A DNA stretch of 57,637 nucleotides from Candidatus Kuenenia stuttgartensis (GCA_945860915.1 CAMARR010000007.1:101010-158646); one strand, 5' to 3'; shown: positions 27,163 to 35,974, counted from the first letter of the stretch. The notes: generated from the letters alone by a model not told the origin. Numbers and translations are program-made.

Positions 27163-28293
27163 TCAACCGCCGGATTTGGAATCGCTAGGAGCCCTCCGGA
27201 TTCGCTCCTTCTCCCACCATTGTTCAATGGCACGCGCTTTCACCTCGCGATCCTTGATCGAGGCGTCGGGATCGAACGGCAAACTCATCCCGGTCAGCGC
27301 TCGCAGGGCATCGCGCGCCGAGTAGCGCACGAAGTCGTCGCTGTCGTTGAGAGCTCTGATGAGATCTGGAACAGGCTCAATCGCCCCCACTCCGCGAAGC
27401 GCTCTAACCGCAGCGTCTCGAACATACGATTCTCGGTCGCGAAGTGCGTCGATGAGAGCGGGTACGGCTGCCGGCGACCGCGTACCGCCGAGCGCAACAA
27501 CGGCAGTGAATCGCACTCCGGCGGCAGGATCCCGCAACCTCGTTACGAGTGCGGCCAACTCCGGAGTGACGCCGGGAGTTGGCTCGGGGTCGACTCTCTT
27601 GGTTGGAGGAGTCGCCGGTGCCGGGAAGGACGCTGGACGGCCATCCGGCGTGTCCGTGGACGGCGGCGTGGGGGGCTCTACATCCAAGGGAGGCATCGAC
27701 TTGATGCGCTCAGCCAAACCGGTGATTGCCGCCGACATCGACGCCAGGCGAGATTCGATCGCCGCCATCTTTGCCTCGAGGGCATCCCGGGACGTGGTCT
27801 CGCGCCGAATCGCCGCTCGAAGTTCTCGTGTCGCCAACTCGAGATCATCCGCTGCAAGCCGGACGCAGCGCGCCTCGACTTCAGCCAGTCTCGCAAGGAA
27901 CTCAGCATTGACGGAAGGCAATGTTGTTGGAAGTCCGCCACTGCCTGGGATACGGCTTCCGAGCGCGTCAACGAGCCGAAAAAGATCGTCGACTTTAGAC
28001 GACAGACTCGCCGGAGCCCACGACGGGGTCGAATTCGGAGCGATGCCCTGAGGCAGTTTCGATTTCGTGCGCTCAGCCCAAGTAACTAGGGCGATGGCGA
28101 CTGCCGCAAGCCAGACGCAGTTAAATGCGATAGATCCGAGCGGGGTTGACGATGCTTCACTCGGACGTGGCATCGAAGGCAGGCAGTCGCCGCAGATCAT
28201 CTGCCCACGCACGAACATCGCGGAACCTGACGCAATGTCCGGATCCGGAATGCTCCCGTGGCAGGATTCGCACCAATGGAGAGTGACTGTCAC
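27163..28293 (-). CDS. Membrane protein with zinc ribbon, coiled coil and HEAT repeats
   Basis: This 376-residue protein has an N-terminal zinc-ribbon-like cysteine set (C8-ESC-11 and C34-GDC-37) and one membrane segment (about residues 52-69). A coiled-coil stretch follows at about 110-195, then a Pro/Thr linker, and HEAT repeats at about 230-330 (LVTRLRDPAAGVRFTAVVALG, ALRDRESYVRDAAVRALRG, ALNDSDDFVRYSARDAL). It ends with LTGMSLPFDPDAS ... EQWWEK. It probably acts as a membrane-bound scaffold. The upstream microprotein and HEAT lipoprotein are on the same strand with short gaps. Confidence 0.82.
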   Translation of the reverse strand: MTVTLHWCESCHGSIPDPDIASGSAMFVRGQMICGDCLPSMPRPSEASSTPLGSIAFNCVWLAAVAIALVTWAERTKSKLPQGIAPNSTPSWAPASLSSKVDDLFRLVDALGSRIPGSGGLPTTLPSVNAEFLARLAEVEARCVRLAADDLELATRELRAAIRRETTSRDALEAKMAAIESRLASMSAAITGLAERIKSMPPLDVEPPTPPSTDTPDGRPASFPAPATPPTKRVDPEPTPGVTPELAALVTRLRDPAAGVRFTAVVALGGTRSPAAVPALIDALRDRESYVRDAAVRALRGVGAIEPVPDLIRALNDSDDFVRYSARDALRALTGMSLPFDPDASIKDREVKARAIEQWWEKERIRRAPSDSKSGG

Positions 28294-28334
28294 TCAGATA
28301 GGATACAGCGACCGAGATCCAAAGTGCGAATCAC

Positions 28335-28430
28335 TCACGAACCGCCCGCGTGGCGGGACTCGAAGTACCACCAAGTCAGCGCCACTGCACTCAAGACCCA
28401 GAGGCCGATTACAAGCCACCAAGTGTTCAT
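28335..28430 (-). CDS. 31-residue membrane microprotein
   Basis: A short frame encodes MNTWWLVIGLWVLSAVALTW and then WYFESRHAGGS. It is a single hydrophobic helix with Trp pairs at both ends and a short polar tail. Its ATG overlaps the stop of the HEAT lipoprotein as ATGA (28430-28427), the coupling used throughout this window, and the HEAT/zinc-ribbon gene follows 41 bases later. Reading it as a gene rests on this coupling and its membrane-like composition; function unknown. Confidence 0.65.
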   Translation of the reverse strand: MNTWWLVIGLWVLSAVALTWWYFESRHAGGS

Positions 28431-29041
28431 TTGCGACGCAAATCTTGGGTCTGAACGTCCTTCAACCACTGCTTCCAACGTCCGATTGCCGCTGCTTGCT
28501 CTGACTCGGTCGCGTTGAAGTTGAAGCCCAAGTCCTGCTTGGTGGTTTCACGAAGGGTCTCAATCGTCTTGTAGCGAACCCGGCGATCCGGATCGGCCAA
28601 GAACCCAACCAGCACCGGATAGCCAGTCGTATCCCCCATGGTTGCCAACGCGGAAGCGGCCTCATATCGGACGCCCTTGTCAGGATCCGAAAGGGCTGTC
28701 ATGGCGATCTGCGCGGCCCTGCTACCGCCGATGCCACCGAGGACATAACAGAGGTTGGCTTTGGTCCGAGCATCTGAGTTCGGAAGAGCCACTGCGATGG
28801 GTTCCAATGCGAGTTCGCGCGTCCGAACAAGGACCTGGAGGTTTCGGAGGAGTTCCGCTCCATCCTGCTCCTTGAGCTTCCGAATAATGCTGCCGATCTG
28901 GGAATGCGCCACTTCCACGGGAGTCGGGCCGACAGGGTTCGTGGCCTCGGTTACCGGGATTCCTGAGGAGTCCACCGTTTGGCTTGAACAGCCCGCGAAA
29001 ATGAATGTGCCAAGAACAACGAGTGTGGTGATGTGACGCAT
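28427..29041 (-). CDS. HEAT-repeat lipoprotein
   Basis: This 204-residue protein has a lipoprotein signal (MRHITTLVVLGTFIFAGCSS, lipobox FAGC) and at least three HEAT repeats (LAVALPNSDARTKANLCYVLG-like, ALSDPDKGVRYEAASALATMG, FLADPDRRVRYKTIETLRE). A closing segment GRWKQWL resembles the tails of two other proteins here. The start ATG 29041 has AGGAAAGG eight bases upstream; a longer frame to 29092 would hide the signal peptide. It is anchored in a membrane facing the periplasm and is probably a partner of the other HEAT protein downstream. Confidence 0.85.
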   Translation of the reverse strand: MRHITTLVVLGTFIFAGCSSQTVDSSGIPVTEATNPVGPTPVEVAHSQIGSIIRKLKEQDGAELLRNLQVLVRTRELALEPIAVALPNSDARTKANLCYVLGGIGGSRAAQIAMTALSDPDKGVRYEAASALATMGDTTGYPVLVGFLADPDRRVRYKTIETLRETTKQDLGFNFNATESEQAAAIGRWKQWLKDVQTQDLRRK

Positions 29042-29121
29042 GGCGAGACCTTTCCTGAAAAGGTATCGACCAACGCGGACTTTCCGCCTCAATCAATTAT
29101 AAGCACCGATGCTTCAATGAC

Positions 29122-31302
29122 TTACGTGCGCGATCGAAGGGCATGCAGGCTAAGAGCTAGGCCAAGCGCACCCCAAATCCACCGAGAGCGGAGGTCTGAC
29201 AGGGCCCCCGAAGGAACCGATGGCCACTGACGCCGCGGCTCGCGCCATTCGGACGGAACAGGCGGAGGCACCGCAAATGGGAAGATCCCACCGCTCGCGT
29301 CCTCGAGCGTCCAAGGTCCACCCCCTACTTGGATGCCCGGCGTTGAGCGGAACAGTCCCGGGCCGACCTCGCTCATCCCCCAAGCGGCCGGGGTGCCCGG
29401 CCCGCGTGCCACGATCGGCGCGACCAAGTTACGCGTGGCGGGTGAGACCTTCACAGTCAAGATCCCTAGTTCATAGGAAGCCCGAATCGAATCTACACCC
29501 GTGGGACGAGCGGCTCGCAGAGCAAGCTCCGCAACGAGTTCGGCGCTTGGATACGGCGCAGCAAGCCCAAGCACACGACCTCGACCACGCTCAGCCGTCG
29601 CGAGAATCGGCGCGCCATCAGTTGCAACAAGATCGGCTCGAGCGTCACGAGAGAGAGTGACGCGATGACGCGCTGAGAATTCCGGCCCTACCCCCCCGCC
29701 TGGCGTTCGGGTAAGAGTGCGCTCGACTTGAAAGCCTTGGGTTTCGAGACTGTCGGTGAGAATCCGATTGTCAAGGCGATCGACCGGGACAACCCTTGAG
29801 GAGATACGGGACGCCCGCGCCGACGAGGACGCCGACGGATCGATCAAAAATGCGATCACCTCAATTCGTGCAGCAACGAGGTCTGTCAACAGCGTTCCGA
29901 GATCCACATCGAGAGCCGGATCGTCGAAGTCCGAAATCACCGCGAGAAGCGCTCTCGAGCCGACCGCGACCGGGATTGCCATCGCGGCGCGGATTGCGGG
30001 CACGATTCTCGTGCCGCCAGACGGAGCGAGACGCAGCAACGTGTCGACCCCGCTCGCAAGGAACACTGACGCGGGCGACGGAGCTTGAGGTATAGGGAGG
30101 CCAGGCTCCTGACTGAAGGGTAACACCCAGAGTGTGCTGGAATCAGATGTCGCACGTGCGAGTGATTCGACGGCTTCGATTGCGCGACGCCATCGACCGT
30201 CACGTTCCATACTCCCAGACCGATCCAACGCGACACGGATGTCTTTTGCGGCCAGTCCGCAGTCTATTGGCAACAGTGCAGCTAGTGCCGAATTAGCGTA
30301 GCCTCCATCGCGATAGGCCCTTGGCCCCCCGATGACAACTAGGCCGACGCCGAAATGCGTGACTGCGCGGGAGATCACCGAGAGATCGTCTGCGTCCTTC
30401 GGAAGGACCGGTGCGTCAGCAACGATGATCAGGTCACATCGCCCGGCGAGCTTCGCAGCGTCATGCCAACTTCCGCAACGTTGCACGTCGAAGCCGAGTG
30501 TTGACGTGAGTTGTTCGGTAGGGACATCACCGAGGACTCCGACGATCCGCCTTCCGGCACGTTCAACCGGAACGTCGACGCTCGTCGTCCCTGTAAGCAG
30601 GTCTGCTCCGCCCGAGTCCTTGATCGACACACGCACACTTGTGGTTGCGGGCCCAATCGGGACATCGCCGCCCATTCGGAGCCTTCCACCGGCGACAACC
30701 TCGCCGGACCAAATCACGGCCCCCGAAGCAACGGCAGCAATTTGCACACGGCGAGTTCTTCGCGCCGTAGAAACAACGTCAATTGCCACCCTTGCGGTGT
30801 TCCCGTACGCCTCGGCCACGGAAGGCACTTCAAGAAACAGCCCTTCGGCTGGCTGAGCCAATGGAGGAATCACCTCAAGGGAGAGATTCGCCGCGAGAAG
30901 GATGGCCTTCCCATCAGCGTATGCGCTTCCGTTAAAGGCCCCATCCGTAATGAGCCTAACTGTGCAGCCTGCGACATCTCGCATCGCGGTGACGGCGCGA
31001 CATCCTGCGCCGAAGTTCGATTCGGCCGTGAAATCAGCTTCAAGTACCGGAAGTTCCGCAGGCCATGGTCCAGATTCGCACACAACGCGTGCTTCGCGGC
31101 CAAAGACAACGAGCCCGCCGTCAGCACCCTGCCGACGCGCCCGCTCGAACAGAATAGCCGCGTCTGGACCGTGGCTCATCGAAACATCGAGCAACGTTAT
31201 CGATCTTGATTCAACATCTAGGAATGGGATCCGAATGGAAAGGGCCGCGGCCAAGGCGGCGATCGCAGCCAGAATAAGGCTAATCCGGGGTCGCAGTCTC
31301 AC
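29122..31302 (-). CDS. Membrane-anchored VWA protein with GATase-like domain
   Basis: This 726-residue protein has an N-terminal membrane segment (about 8-24) and another at the end (WIWGALGLALSLHAL). In between lie an Asp-rich VWA-like fold at the start, a beta region and a glutamine-amidotransferase-like segment (DLIIVADAPVLPKD, VVIGGPRAYRDGGYANSALAALLP). A VWA domain follows with the canonical metal-binding motif VALDRSGSM (about residue 360), GGTRIVPAI and ISDFDDPAL. Such proteins are common in membrane-stress and MoxR/Bat-type loci, but no MoxR ATPase is present. Its GTG start overlaps the mnmA stop as GTGA. Confidence 0.85.
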   Translation of the reverse strand: MRLRPRISLILAAIAALAAALSIRIPFLDVESRSITLLDVSMSHGPDAAILFERARRQGADGGLVVFGREARVVCESGPWPAELPVLEADFTAESNFGAGCRAVTAMRDVAGCTVRLITDGAFNGSAYADGKAILLAANLSLEVIPPLAQPAEGLFLEVPSVAEAYGNTARVAIDVVSTARRTRRVQIAAVASGAVIWSGEVVAGGRLRMGGDVPIGPATTSVRVSIKDSGGADLLTGTTSVDVPVERAGRRIVGVLGDVPTEQLTSTLGFDVQRCGSWHDAAKLAGRCDLIIVADAPVLPKDADDLSVISRAVTHFGVGLVVIGGPRAYRDGGYANSALAALLPIDCGLAAKDIRVALDRSGSMERDGRWRRAIEAVESLARATSDSSTLWVLPFSQEPGLPIPQAPSPASVFLASGVDTLLRLAPSGGTRIVPAIRAAMAIPVAVGSRALLAVISDFDDPALDVDLGTLLTDLVAARIEVIAFLIDPSASSSARASRISSRVVPVDRLDNRILTDSLETQGFQVERTLTRTPGGGVGPEFSARHRVTLSRDARADLVATDGAPILATAERGRGRVLGLAAPYPSAELVAELALRAARPTGVDSIRASYELGILTVKVSPATRNLVAPIVARGPGTPAAWGMSEVGPGLFRSTPGIQVGGGPWTLEDASGGIFPFAVPPPVPSEWREPRRQWPSVPSGALSDLRSRWIWGALGLALSLHALRSRT

Positions 31303-32381
31303 GTTTCAGTAACCGCGCTGTCGATCCACCCCCCGACCTGAGTCTTGTCCGCGTCAAACACGACAGCGGCCTGCCCAGGGGTCACCGATTCCAAGGGCTC
31401 GTCGGGGACGATTAGAAGCTCGTCGCCCAGAACGTCCACCCGGCACGGTACCGGAGCGTGGCGATGCCGCACTTGCACCTCACCTCGAAAGGTGGACTTG
31501 GTTGGATCTGCAAGATGCCACGTGAGTTGTTGGACTTTGAACGCTCGCACCAAGAGGTCGTCACGGCGCCCGACGACGACAGTCCCGGTTCGAGAGTCGA
31601 TCGAGGTCACAAAACGCGGTTCCAAAGCGCCACCCGGGAGACGACGTCGTTGTCCGACAGTGAAGCCCGCGTAGCCGTCATGCGAGCCGATGGTCTCGCC
31701 GTCGACCGTGACGATCGGCCCTGGCAAAAATGCTTCGGGAGCGTGTGCGCGAACCACGTCACGATAATCGCCTGTAGGAACGAAGCAGATTTCCATGCTC
31801 TCCGGCTTGTTCGCGACCGGCAAATCCAAGCGAGCCGCTTCCTCGCGCACCTGTGCTTTGGTCAAGCCCGCCAGAGGAAACTCCGCCCGACGGCGCGCAT
31901 CATCGCCGAGCGAGAAGAGCACGTAGGCCTGGTCCTTTGATCGATCGGCGCCTCGTGCAATCCCTGAACGCCCACCCTCGACGACAACCCTTGCGTAATG
32001 CCCAGTCGCGACGGAATCTGCGCCAATCTCGCGAGCGAGTGCAAGCAGGCGGCCGAACTTGAATCGTCGGTTGCACTCGATGCACGGGTTCGGAGTACGG
32101 CCGCGACGGTACGCGTCGACGAAAGAATCAATCAGACTCCCGAACGCCTCCTCGAGATCCACGGCGTAGAACGGGATGCCTAGTCGGTCTGAAACGCGAC
32201 GCGCATCCTCTGCGTCGTCGATGCCACAACATCCCTGAGCGCCTCGAGGCCCGGGCCCCGCCTTGACCCCGTTGCGCATGAAGGCTCCAACAACGCGATG
32301 CCCGTCGGCAAGCAGTCGCGCTGCGGCAACGCTTGAGTCGACGCCACCACTCATCGCGACTAGGACGGTTCGAGGCTCCAT
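31299..32381 (-). CDS. mnmA: tRNA-uridine 2-sulfurtransferase MnmA
   Basis: MnmA thiolates uridine 34 of Lys, Glu and Gln tRNAs. It has the PP-loop VAMSGGVDSSVAAARLL, the catalytic Cys in TPNPCIECNRRFKF, and the second Cys in MEICFVPTGDY. A C-terminal beta-barrel ends the protein. Its 360 residues are normal. It is the first gene of a minus-strand run that continues with the VWA gene, and it is divergent from yajC across 119 bases. Confidence 0.96.
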   Translation of the reverse strand: MEPRTVLVAMSGGVDSSVAAARLLADGHRVVGAFMRNGVKAGPGPRGAQGCCGIDDAEDARRVSDRLGIPFYAVDLEEAFGSLIDSFVDAYRRGRTPNPCIECNRRFKFGRLLALAREIGADSVATGHYARVVVEGGRSGIARGADRSKDQAYVLFSLGDDARRRAEFPLAGLTKAQVREEAARLDLPVANKPESMEICFVPTGDYRDVVRAHAPEAFLPGPIVTVDGETIGSHDGYAGFTVGQRRRLPGGALEPRFVTSIDSRTGTVVVGRRDDLLVRAFKVQQLTWHLADPTKSTFRGEVQVRHRHAPVPCRVDVLGDELLIVPDEPLESVTPGQAAVVFDADKTQVGGWIDSAVTET

Positions 32382-32500
32382 AGGGTTATTCTCTCAGATT
32401 GTGGACTTGCCGCGCACGTTGAGCAAGTTGGGGTCCCGTCCTCGAATGCTAAGTTCCCGCTGCCCCCGAGCCGGTGGGCCTTCGAGGAAACTGATAACCC

Positions 32501-32821
32501 ATGCTCCCTCTCTTGCTTCAAGACGCACCCCAAGGGGACGCTTCGCCGTTCGCGAGCCTCTTCCCGATGGTTCTAATTCTGGTCCTTTTCTTCTTCATGA
32601 TTATCCGACCGCAGCAAAAGCAGCGGAAGGCGGAAGAGAAGACCCGAAATGAGCTGGCGAAGGGTGATCGGGTTGTGACCTCGTCGGGAGTTATCGCCCG
32701 GGTGTCTTCGGTTAAGCCCAATGAGGTCGTTCTCGACCTTGATGGATCTGCCCGAATGACCGTTCTTAAAAGCGCGATCACGCAGCGCCTAGACCCAGAG
32801 TCTGAGGCTGACAAGAAGTGA
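32501..32821 (+). CDS. yajC: Sec translocase accessory protein YajC
   Basis: YajC associates with SecDF in the inner membrane. The protein has an N-terminal membrane segment (PMVLILVLFFFMIIRPQQKQ) with the diagnostic FFMIIRPQQKQRK, then a small beta domain (GDRVVTSSGVIARVSSV). 106 residues is normal. secD and secF are not in the window. It is divergent from mnmA. Confidence 0.95.
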   Translation: MLPLLLQDAPQGDASPFASLFPMVLILVLFFFMIIRPQQKQRKAEEKTRNELAKGDRVVTSSGVIARVSSVKPNEVVLDLDGSARMTVLKSAITQRLDPESEADKK

Positions 32822-32836
32822 CGGGGGTCTATAAGT

Positions 32837-32849
32837 CCCCCTGAGGGGG
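32837..32849 (+). promoter_or_regulatory. Hairpin covering the yraN-like ribosome binding site
   Basis: CCCCC (32837-32841) and GGGGG (32845-32849) form a 5-bp hairpin with a TGA loop. The 3' arm is the Shine-Dalgarno sequence GAGGGGG, seven bases before ATG 32856. Pairing would hide the ribosome binding site and could limit translation. AGTC/GACT flanks can extend the stem with a bulge. Confidence 0.35.
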
Positions 32850-32855
32850 TGACTG

Positions 32856-33233
32856 ATGGGATCAACCGATCCGCAGGAATTGGGAAGGGCCGCTGAGGAT
32901 CTGGCGGCCCGGATGCTTGAAGACAAAGGACTTCGGATCCTCGGACGGAACCTGAGAACCGGTTCGGGTGAGATCGACATCTTAGCGCTAGACGGCATCA
33001 CTCTGGCCGTCGTCGAGGTAAGACTCCGCGCAGCCCACCACGCTGCCGCGTGGAGGAGCGTCGGTCGTGACAAGCGCCGTGCTCTGGCAGCCTGCCTCCG
33101 AGACATCGCAAGACGAAGTGGCCTCAGGCCTGGCATTCCTGTCCGAATGGACCTCGTACTTGTCGATGGTCAGGCTCAACTGCGCTGGGTGAAAGGGGCG
33201 TTCGCCCCGACGACGCCGTGGCTGATACGATGA
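32856..33233 (+). CDS. yraN: YraN-like (UPF0102) nuclease-fold protein
   Basis: This 125-residue protein of the UPF0102 family has a restriction-endonuclease-like fold. GRAAEDLAARML, RNLRTGSGEIDILALDG and VVEVRLRA match the family, with acidic residues at the metal site. The EVR in place of EVK is seen in other members. Members are thought to act in DNA processing, without firm proof. The stop overlaps an ATG of the next gene in ATGA. Confidence 0.85.
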   Translation: MGSTDPQELGRAAEDLAARMLEDKGLRILGRNLRTGSGEIDILALDGITLAVVEVRLRAAHHAAAWRSVGRDKRRALAACLRDIARRSGLRPGIPVRMDLVLVDGQAQLRWVKGAFAPTTPWLIR

Positions 33234-33247
33234 CAGCGGAGATTCGA

Positions 33248-34663
33248 ATGCGCCATTCGTTCGCGATCGTTTGCCTTCTGTCGGTGATCACGACCTTCGT
33301 CGCTGGTCAGGCGGCGCCCATGAAGGTCGTCCCTATTCCAGCGGTACTCGGTGCCCCACGGCCCTTCCCCTATCCTTGGACTTTCCCAACTGCGTCCGCC
33401 GACGAGCTTGTGTCACGACGAGTGGCGCTTGCGAAGGCCATGGTCAACGGAGTTGCGATTACGATCTCGGGCCCGACGCCGGAGCTCGCATCGGGATCCC
33501 GATACAAGCCCGAACACGACACGTGGTACTTCACCGGGGTCGACACGGACCCATGTGTTTGGGTCCTTGTGGCAAAGGACGGCAAGATTGAATCCCAGAG
33601 GCTCTTTCTTCCGGTATTCAATAAGTCATACGAGTTATGGAATGGTCGACGTTGGTGTGCCGGGCCCGAATCAGCGGCCGCTGTCGGATTGGGTCCCGAT
33701 GATGTCGTTCCAATGTCCGGTGGCAATTTCGGTGGCAGCAACTCGATGAAGTCCGTCGAAGATTATCTACGGACGCTCGCTGCAACGACGCCGCCAACTT
33801 GGTTTATTGACGGGAACATAGGGAACGAGGACACGGCTCGACTCGACATCTCAACGCCCGATCGAGGTGGCATGATAAAGCGTTTCCTCAAGTCGGTCGT
33901 TGCGAAGCCGAAGTTCCGTGGACTTGGTTCTGTTTCGGGGACCTTGAGGTCGATTAAGTCACCGCACGAAATTGATCTCATCCGTCGGGCCGCATGGATT
34001 ACCGGTGAGGGATTCCACGACGCCATGCGTGAGGCACGACCTGGCATGTGGGAATTCGAATTTCAATCGCTTATGGAGCGAGCGTTTATTTCCCACGGAT
34101 GCACAGGTGTCCCCTACTACCCCATCGCGGCATCGGGACCCAACGCGTGCATCCTCCACTACACCGACAGTCGAAGGCAGATGGTCGATGGCGACTTGGT
34201 ACTCTGCGATATTGCTGCGGAATACGGCTACTATGCGGCCGACATTACTCGTACTTTTCCAATCAACGGAAAATTCAGCGACCGGCAACGACAAGTCTAC
34301 GAAGCGGTGCTAGCCGGCCAGACGGCCGCCGCAGAAGCACTTAAGCCGGGCGCCACCCTGAACGAGCTCGATGCTGCATGCCGTGAAGCCATGATCAAGG
34401 GTGGTCTCAAACCCGGGGAACTCCATCCCCATGGTCTCGGTCACCACGTCGGGCTCGACGTCCATGATCCCGGTGCCATGGTATTCAAGCCCGGGATGAT
34501 CATCACGATCGAGCCCGGGTCCTACTTGCGCAAGGAAAGCCTAGGTGCGCGCATCGAGGACCTTTACCTCGTGACAGAAACGGGCAACGAGTGCCTGTCA
34601 AAGATGATCCCGAAGACAGTAGCGGAGATTGAGGCGCTCGTGGGTGCAGCTCACCGTCGCTAA
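33248..34663 (+). CDS. Exported Xaa-Pro aminopeptidase (M24 family)
   Basis: This metallopeptidase removes N-terminal residues before proline. The start ATG 33248 has GGAG six bases upstream and gives a signal peptide (MRHSFAIVCLLSVITTFVAG), so the enzyme is secreted or periplasmic, unlike the cytoplasmic PepP of most bacteria; ATG 33230 (ATGA overlap with yraN) is an alternative. The N-terminal creatinase-like domain (about 30-220) precedes the M24 fold. Metal ligands are visible in CDIAAEYGYYAADITRTFP, HPHGLGHHVGLDVHD, ITIEPGSYL and GARIEDLYLV. 471 residues in all. Confidence 0.92.
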   Translation: MRHSFAIVCLLSVITTFVAGQAAPMKVVPIPAVLGAPRPFPYPWTFPTASADELVSRRVALAKAMVNGVAITISGPTPELASGSRYKPEHDTWYFTGVDTDPCVWVLVAKDGKIESQRLFLPVFNKSYELWNGRRWCAGPESAAAVGLGPDDVVPMSGGNFGGSNSMKSVEDYLRTLAATTPPTWFIDGNIGNEDTARLDISTPDRGGMIKRFLKSVVAKPKFRGLGSVSGTLRSIKSPHEIDLIRRAAWITGEGFHDAMREARPGMWEFEFQSLMERAFISHGCTGVPYYPIAASGPNACILHYTDSRRQMVDGDLVLCDIAAEYGYYAADITRTFPINGKFSDRQRQVYEAVLAGQTAAAEALKPGATLNELDAACREAMIKGGLKPGELHPHGLGHHVGLDVHDPGAMVFKPGMIITIEPGSYLRKESLGARIEDLYLVTETGNECLSKMIPKTVAEIEALVGAAHRR

Positions 34664-34848
34664 GGGAACCGTCGTAGGTCAGCAGGCGAAAGCCTGCCTG
34701 ACCACCATGCGTAAGCGACGCGGCAACCCCACCAAATTCCGCCCGCCACAGCGGTTACTACAGTCATGACTAGAAAGAACACTGCGAAGGCCGCATAGCC
34801 GAGGCCAACGAGTACACGATCCGGACCCCGAGGCGCCTGCGGAGCCAT
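34660..34848 (-). CDS. Small membrane protein of unknown function (62 aa)
   Basis: This 62-residue protein has one or two hydrophobic helices (GYAAFAVFFLVMTVVTAVAGGIWW) and a basic end (GRLSPADLRRFP). It starts three bases after the stop of ribD, and its stop overlaps the convergent peptidase stop by four bases. The gene is supported by its packing and clear membrane helix; function unknown. Confidence 0.65.
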   Translation of the reverse strand: MAPQAPRGPDRVLVGLGYAAFAVFFLVMTVVTAVAGGIWWGCRVAYAWWSGRLSPADLRRFP

Positions 34849-34851
34849 GAG

Positions 34852-35964
34852 TTACGCCTCGCGATGCCGCGAAACACGGCCTTCGAGGCAGAAGTCGTGA
34901 GTTCCGACAACTCGGACATGGCAATCCGTCATCGTGACCGCATCTTCGAGGGTCGGGACACCCATTCCCGCCACGGGCCCGGGAGCCAAGACACCACCTA
35001 AGAGCATCGGGGCCATGTAAACCCGAATCCAGTCTGCGCAACGCGCGTCGACCAGGGCACCGTGAATCGTAGGACCTCCTTCAACCAAAAGGCGATGGAG
35101 GCCCTGATCGCGCAGATGACGCAGAGCCAGCACCGGATCGATACGACCGGATGGACCCTTCGGAATCTCGACGAGTTTGACGCCGAGAGCCTCGAGTGCC
35201 GGCTTGCGTCGCGCATCGACGTCCGGAGCGTGCAGCACCCAAGTCGGTGCCTGAGCGGCTGTGAGAACAACTTTCGACTCTAGGCCAATGTGAAGGCCCG
35301 TGTCGAAAATGACCCGCACCGGATTCCTGCCTTTGACCCCCATGCGAACGGTCAACTCAGGGTCATCCGCCTTGACGGTCGCGCGGCCGACGATAACCGC
35401 GTCGGCGCGCGCTCGTTCCTCATGTCCTTCGCGACGACTCTCGTCGCACGAGATCCATCGCGCATCGCCAGAAGTCGTCGCGACTTTCCCGTCGGCACTC
35501 ATCGCCCACTTCAGAATCGTCCATGGGAGAGTACGTTTCGTGTACGCAGCAAATGACGTGATGAGTTCGTCGCAGGCTGGTGTGGAATCGACTTTCACAA
35601 CCTCGATGCCGGCTGCGGTGAGAGCGGAGCGAGCCTTGCCCCCATTGGCCGCGCTGGGGTCCTTGCACGCGTAAATCACACGGCTGATTCCCGTCGCCAA
35701 GATCGCATGCGTACACGCGTCCGTCTTTCCAACGGTCGAACAGGGCTCCAGCGTGACGTAGAGATCTGCCCCACGCGCCTTCTCGCCGGCCTGGGCCAAT
35801 GCCACTACCTCTGCGTGGGGACCACCGTAAGACGAATGCCAACCCTCACCGACGACTTGACCATCTTTAACGACAACCGCCCCAACCCGCGGATTAGGTT
35901 CGACGTACCCAGCTCCCTTTTTCGCAAGTTTCACCGCCCGTTCGAGAATTTCTGCATGCTGCAT
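34852..35964 (-). CDS. ribD: Riboflavin biosynthesis deaminase/reductase RibD
   Basis: This bifunctional enzyme deaminates and then reduces the pyrimidine intermediate of riboflavin synthesis. The N-terminal deaminase (about residues 1-145) has the zinc site HAEVVAL and LEPCSTVGKTDACTHAI. The C-terminal reductase (about 148-365) includes LKWAMSADGKVAT and LLVEGGPTIHGALV. 370 residues is normal. It lies 10 bases after miaB; no other rib genes are in the window. Confidence 0.95.
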   Translation of the reverse strand: MQHAEILERAVKLAKKGAGYVEPNPRVGAVVVKDGQVVGEGWHSSYGGPHAEVVALAQAGEKARGADLYVTLEPCSTVGKTDACTHAILATGISRVIYACKDPSAANGGKARSALTAAGIEVVKVDSTPACDELITSFAAYTKRTLPWTILKWAMSADGKVATTSGDARWISCDESRREGHEERARADAVIVGRATVKADDPELTVRMGVKGRNPVRVIFDTGLHIGLESKVVLTAAQAPTWVLHAPDVDARRKPALEALGVKLVEIPKGPSGRIDPVLALRHLRDQGLHRLLVEGGPTIHGALVDARCADWIRVYMAPMLLGGVLAPGPVAGMGVPTLEDAVTMTDCHVRVVGTHDFCLEGRVSRHREA

Positions 35965-35974
35965 ATGACGTCAG

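Noticed and set aside
28255-28275. A CxxCH heme-like motif (CESCH) in the zinc-ribbon HEAT protein
   Set aside because: It pairs with a later CGDC, fitting a zinc ribbon, and the protein has no signal peptide before it for cytochrome maturation.
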